Positions 5,866 to 5,866 of a stretch of 5,866 bases of DNA are shown one piece after another. Position numbers and translations under genes: made by a program. Positions within the stretch are counted from its first letter, which is position 1. Each line of letters begins with the position of its first letter. The notes beneath the pieces were generated by a model, which did not search any database, was not told the origin of the DNA, and was given only the letters and a program-made list of their open reading frames with translations. Source of the DNA: an uncultured Bacteroidales bacterium (GTDB taxonomy: Bacteria > Bacteroidota > Bacteroidia > Bacteroidales > Paludibacteraceae). The stretch lies in the NCBI GenBank assembly GCA_945787425.1, contig CALZHO010000060.1, forward strand, positions 1-5,866, read 5' to 3'.

Positions 5866-5866
5866 G

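Overview
The window looks like a chromosomal piece of a member of the Bacteroidales, probably an uncultured gut or rumen type. The reasons are a secreted multi-domain glycanase with a C-terminal tail typical of that order, a UbiA-family prenyltransferase of the DGGGP-synthase type next to maf, and starts without Shine-Dalgarno sequences. No RNA gene, CRISPR array, insertion sequence or integrase is visible. No gene-free stretch exceeds about 140 bases.

Layout. Positions 1-2244 (+) hold the 3' part of a large secreted beta-glucanase, probably GH81, with two Ig-like plus discoidin (F5/8 type C) blocks. It converges, with a 4-base gap, on a minus-strand run that reads ackA (C-terminus only, 5865-5779), then a GH13 alpha-amylase-family enzyme (5718-4048), then a UbiA-type prenyltransferase (3949-2975), then maf (2836-2249). 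The four minus-strand genes may be co-transcribed, but their products do different jobs: acetate/ATP metabolism, alpha-glucan breakdown, membrane lipid prenylation and nucleotide housekeeping. A 12-bp perfect stem followed by a T-rich tract, on the minus strand inside the end of the glucanase gene, is a plausible terminator for maf.

The unusual part is the spacer DNA. All three minus-strand spacers are built from 7-bp words kept in uninterrupted register. An 87-bp element (84/87 identical between copies) starts at or just after the stop codons of both the prenyltransferase and the GH13 gene, so it flanks the prenyltransferase as direct repeats. Copy A runs into a 14-bp (2 x 7) tandem array that ends at the maf start codon. 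A second heptamer family with different words fills the ackA-GH13 gap, folds into a 25-bp imperfect hairpin and contains the annotated GH13 ATG. A third heptamer tract, with words like those of the 87-bp element, lies inside the first discoidin domain of the glucanase. This resembles in style the heptanucleotide STRR repeats of cyanobacteria. I read it as a family of heptamer-periodic spacer elements that can also enter coding sequence.
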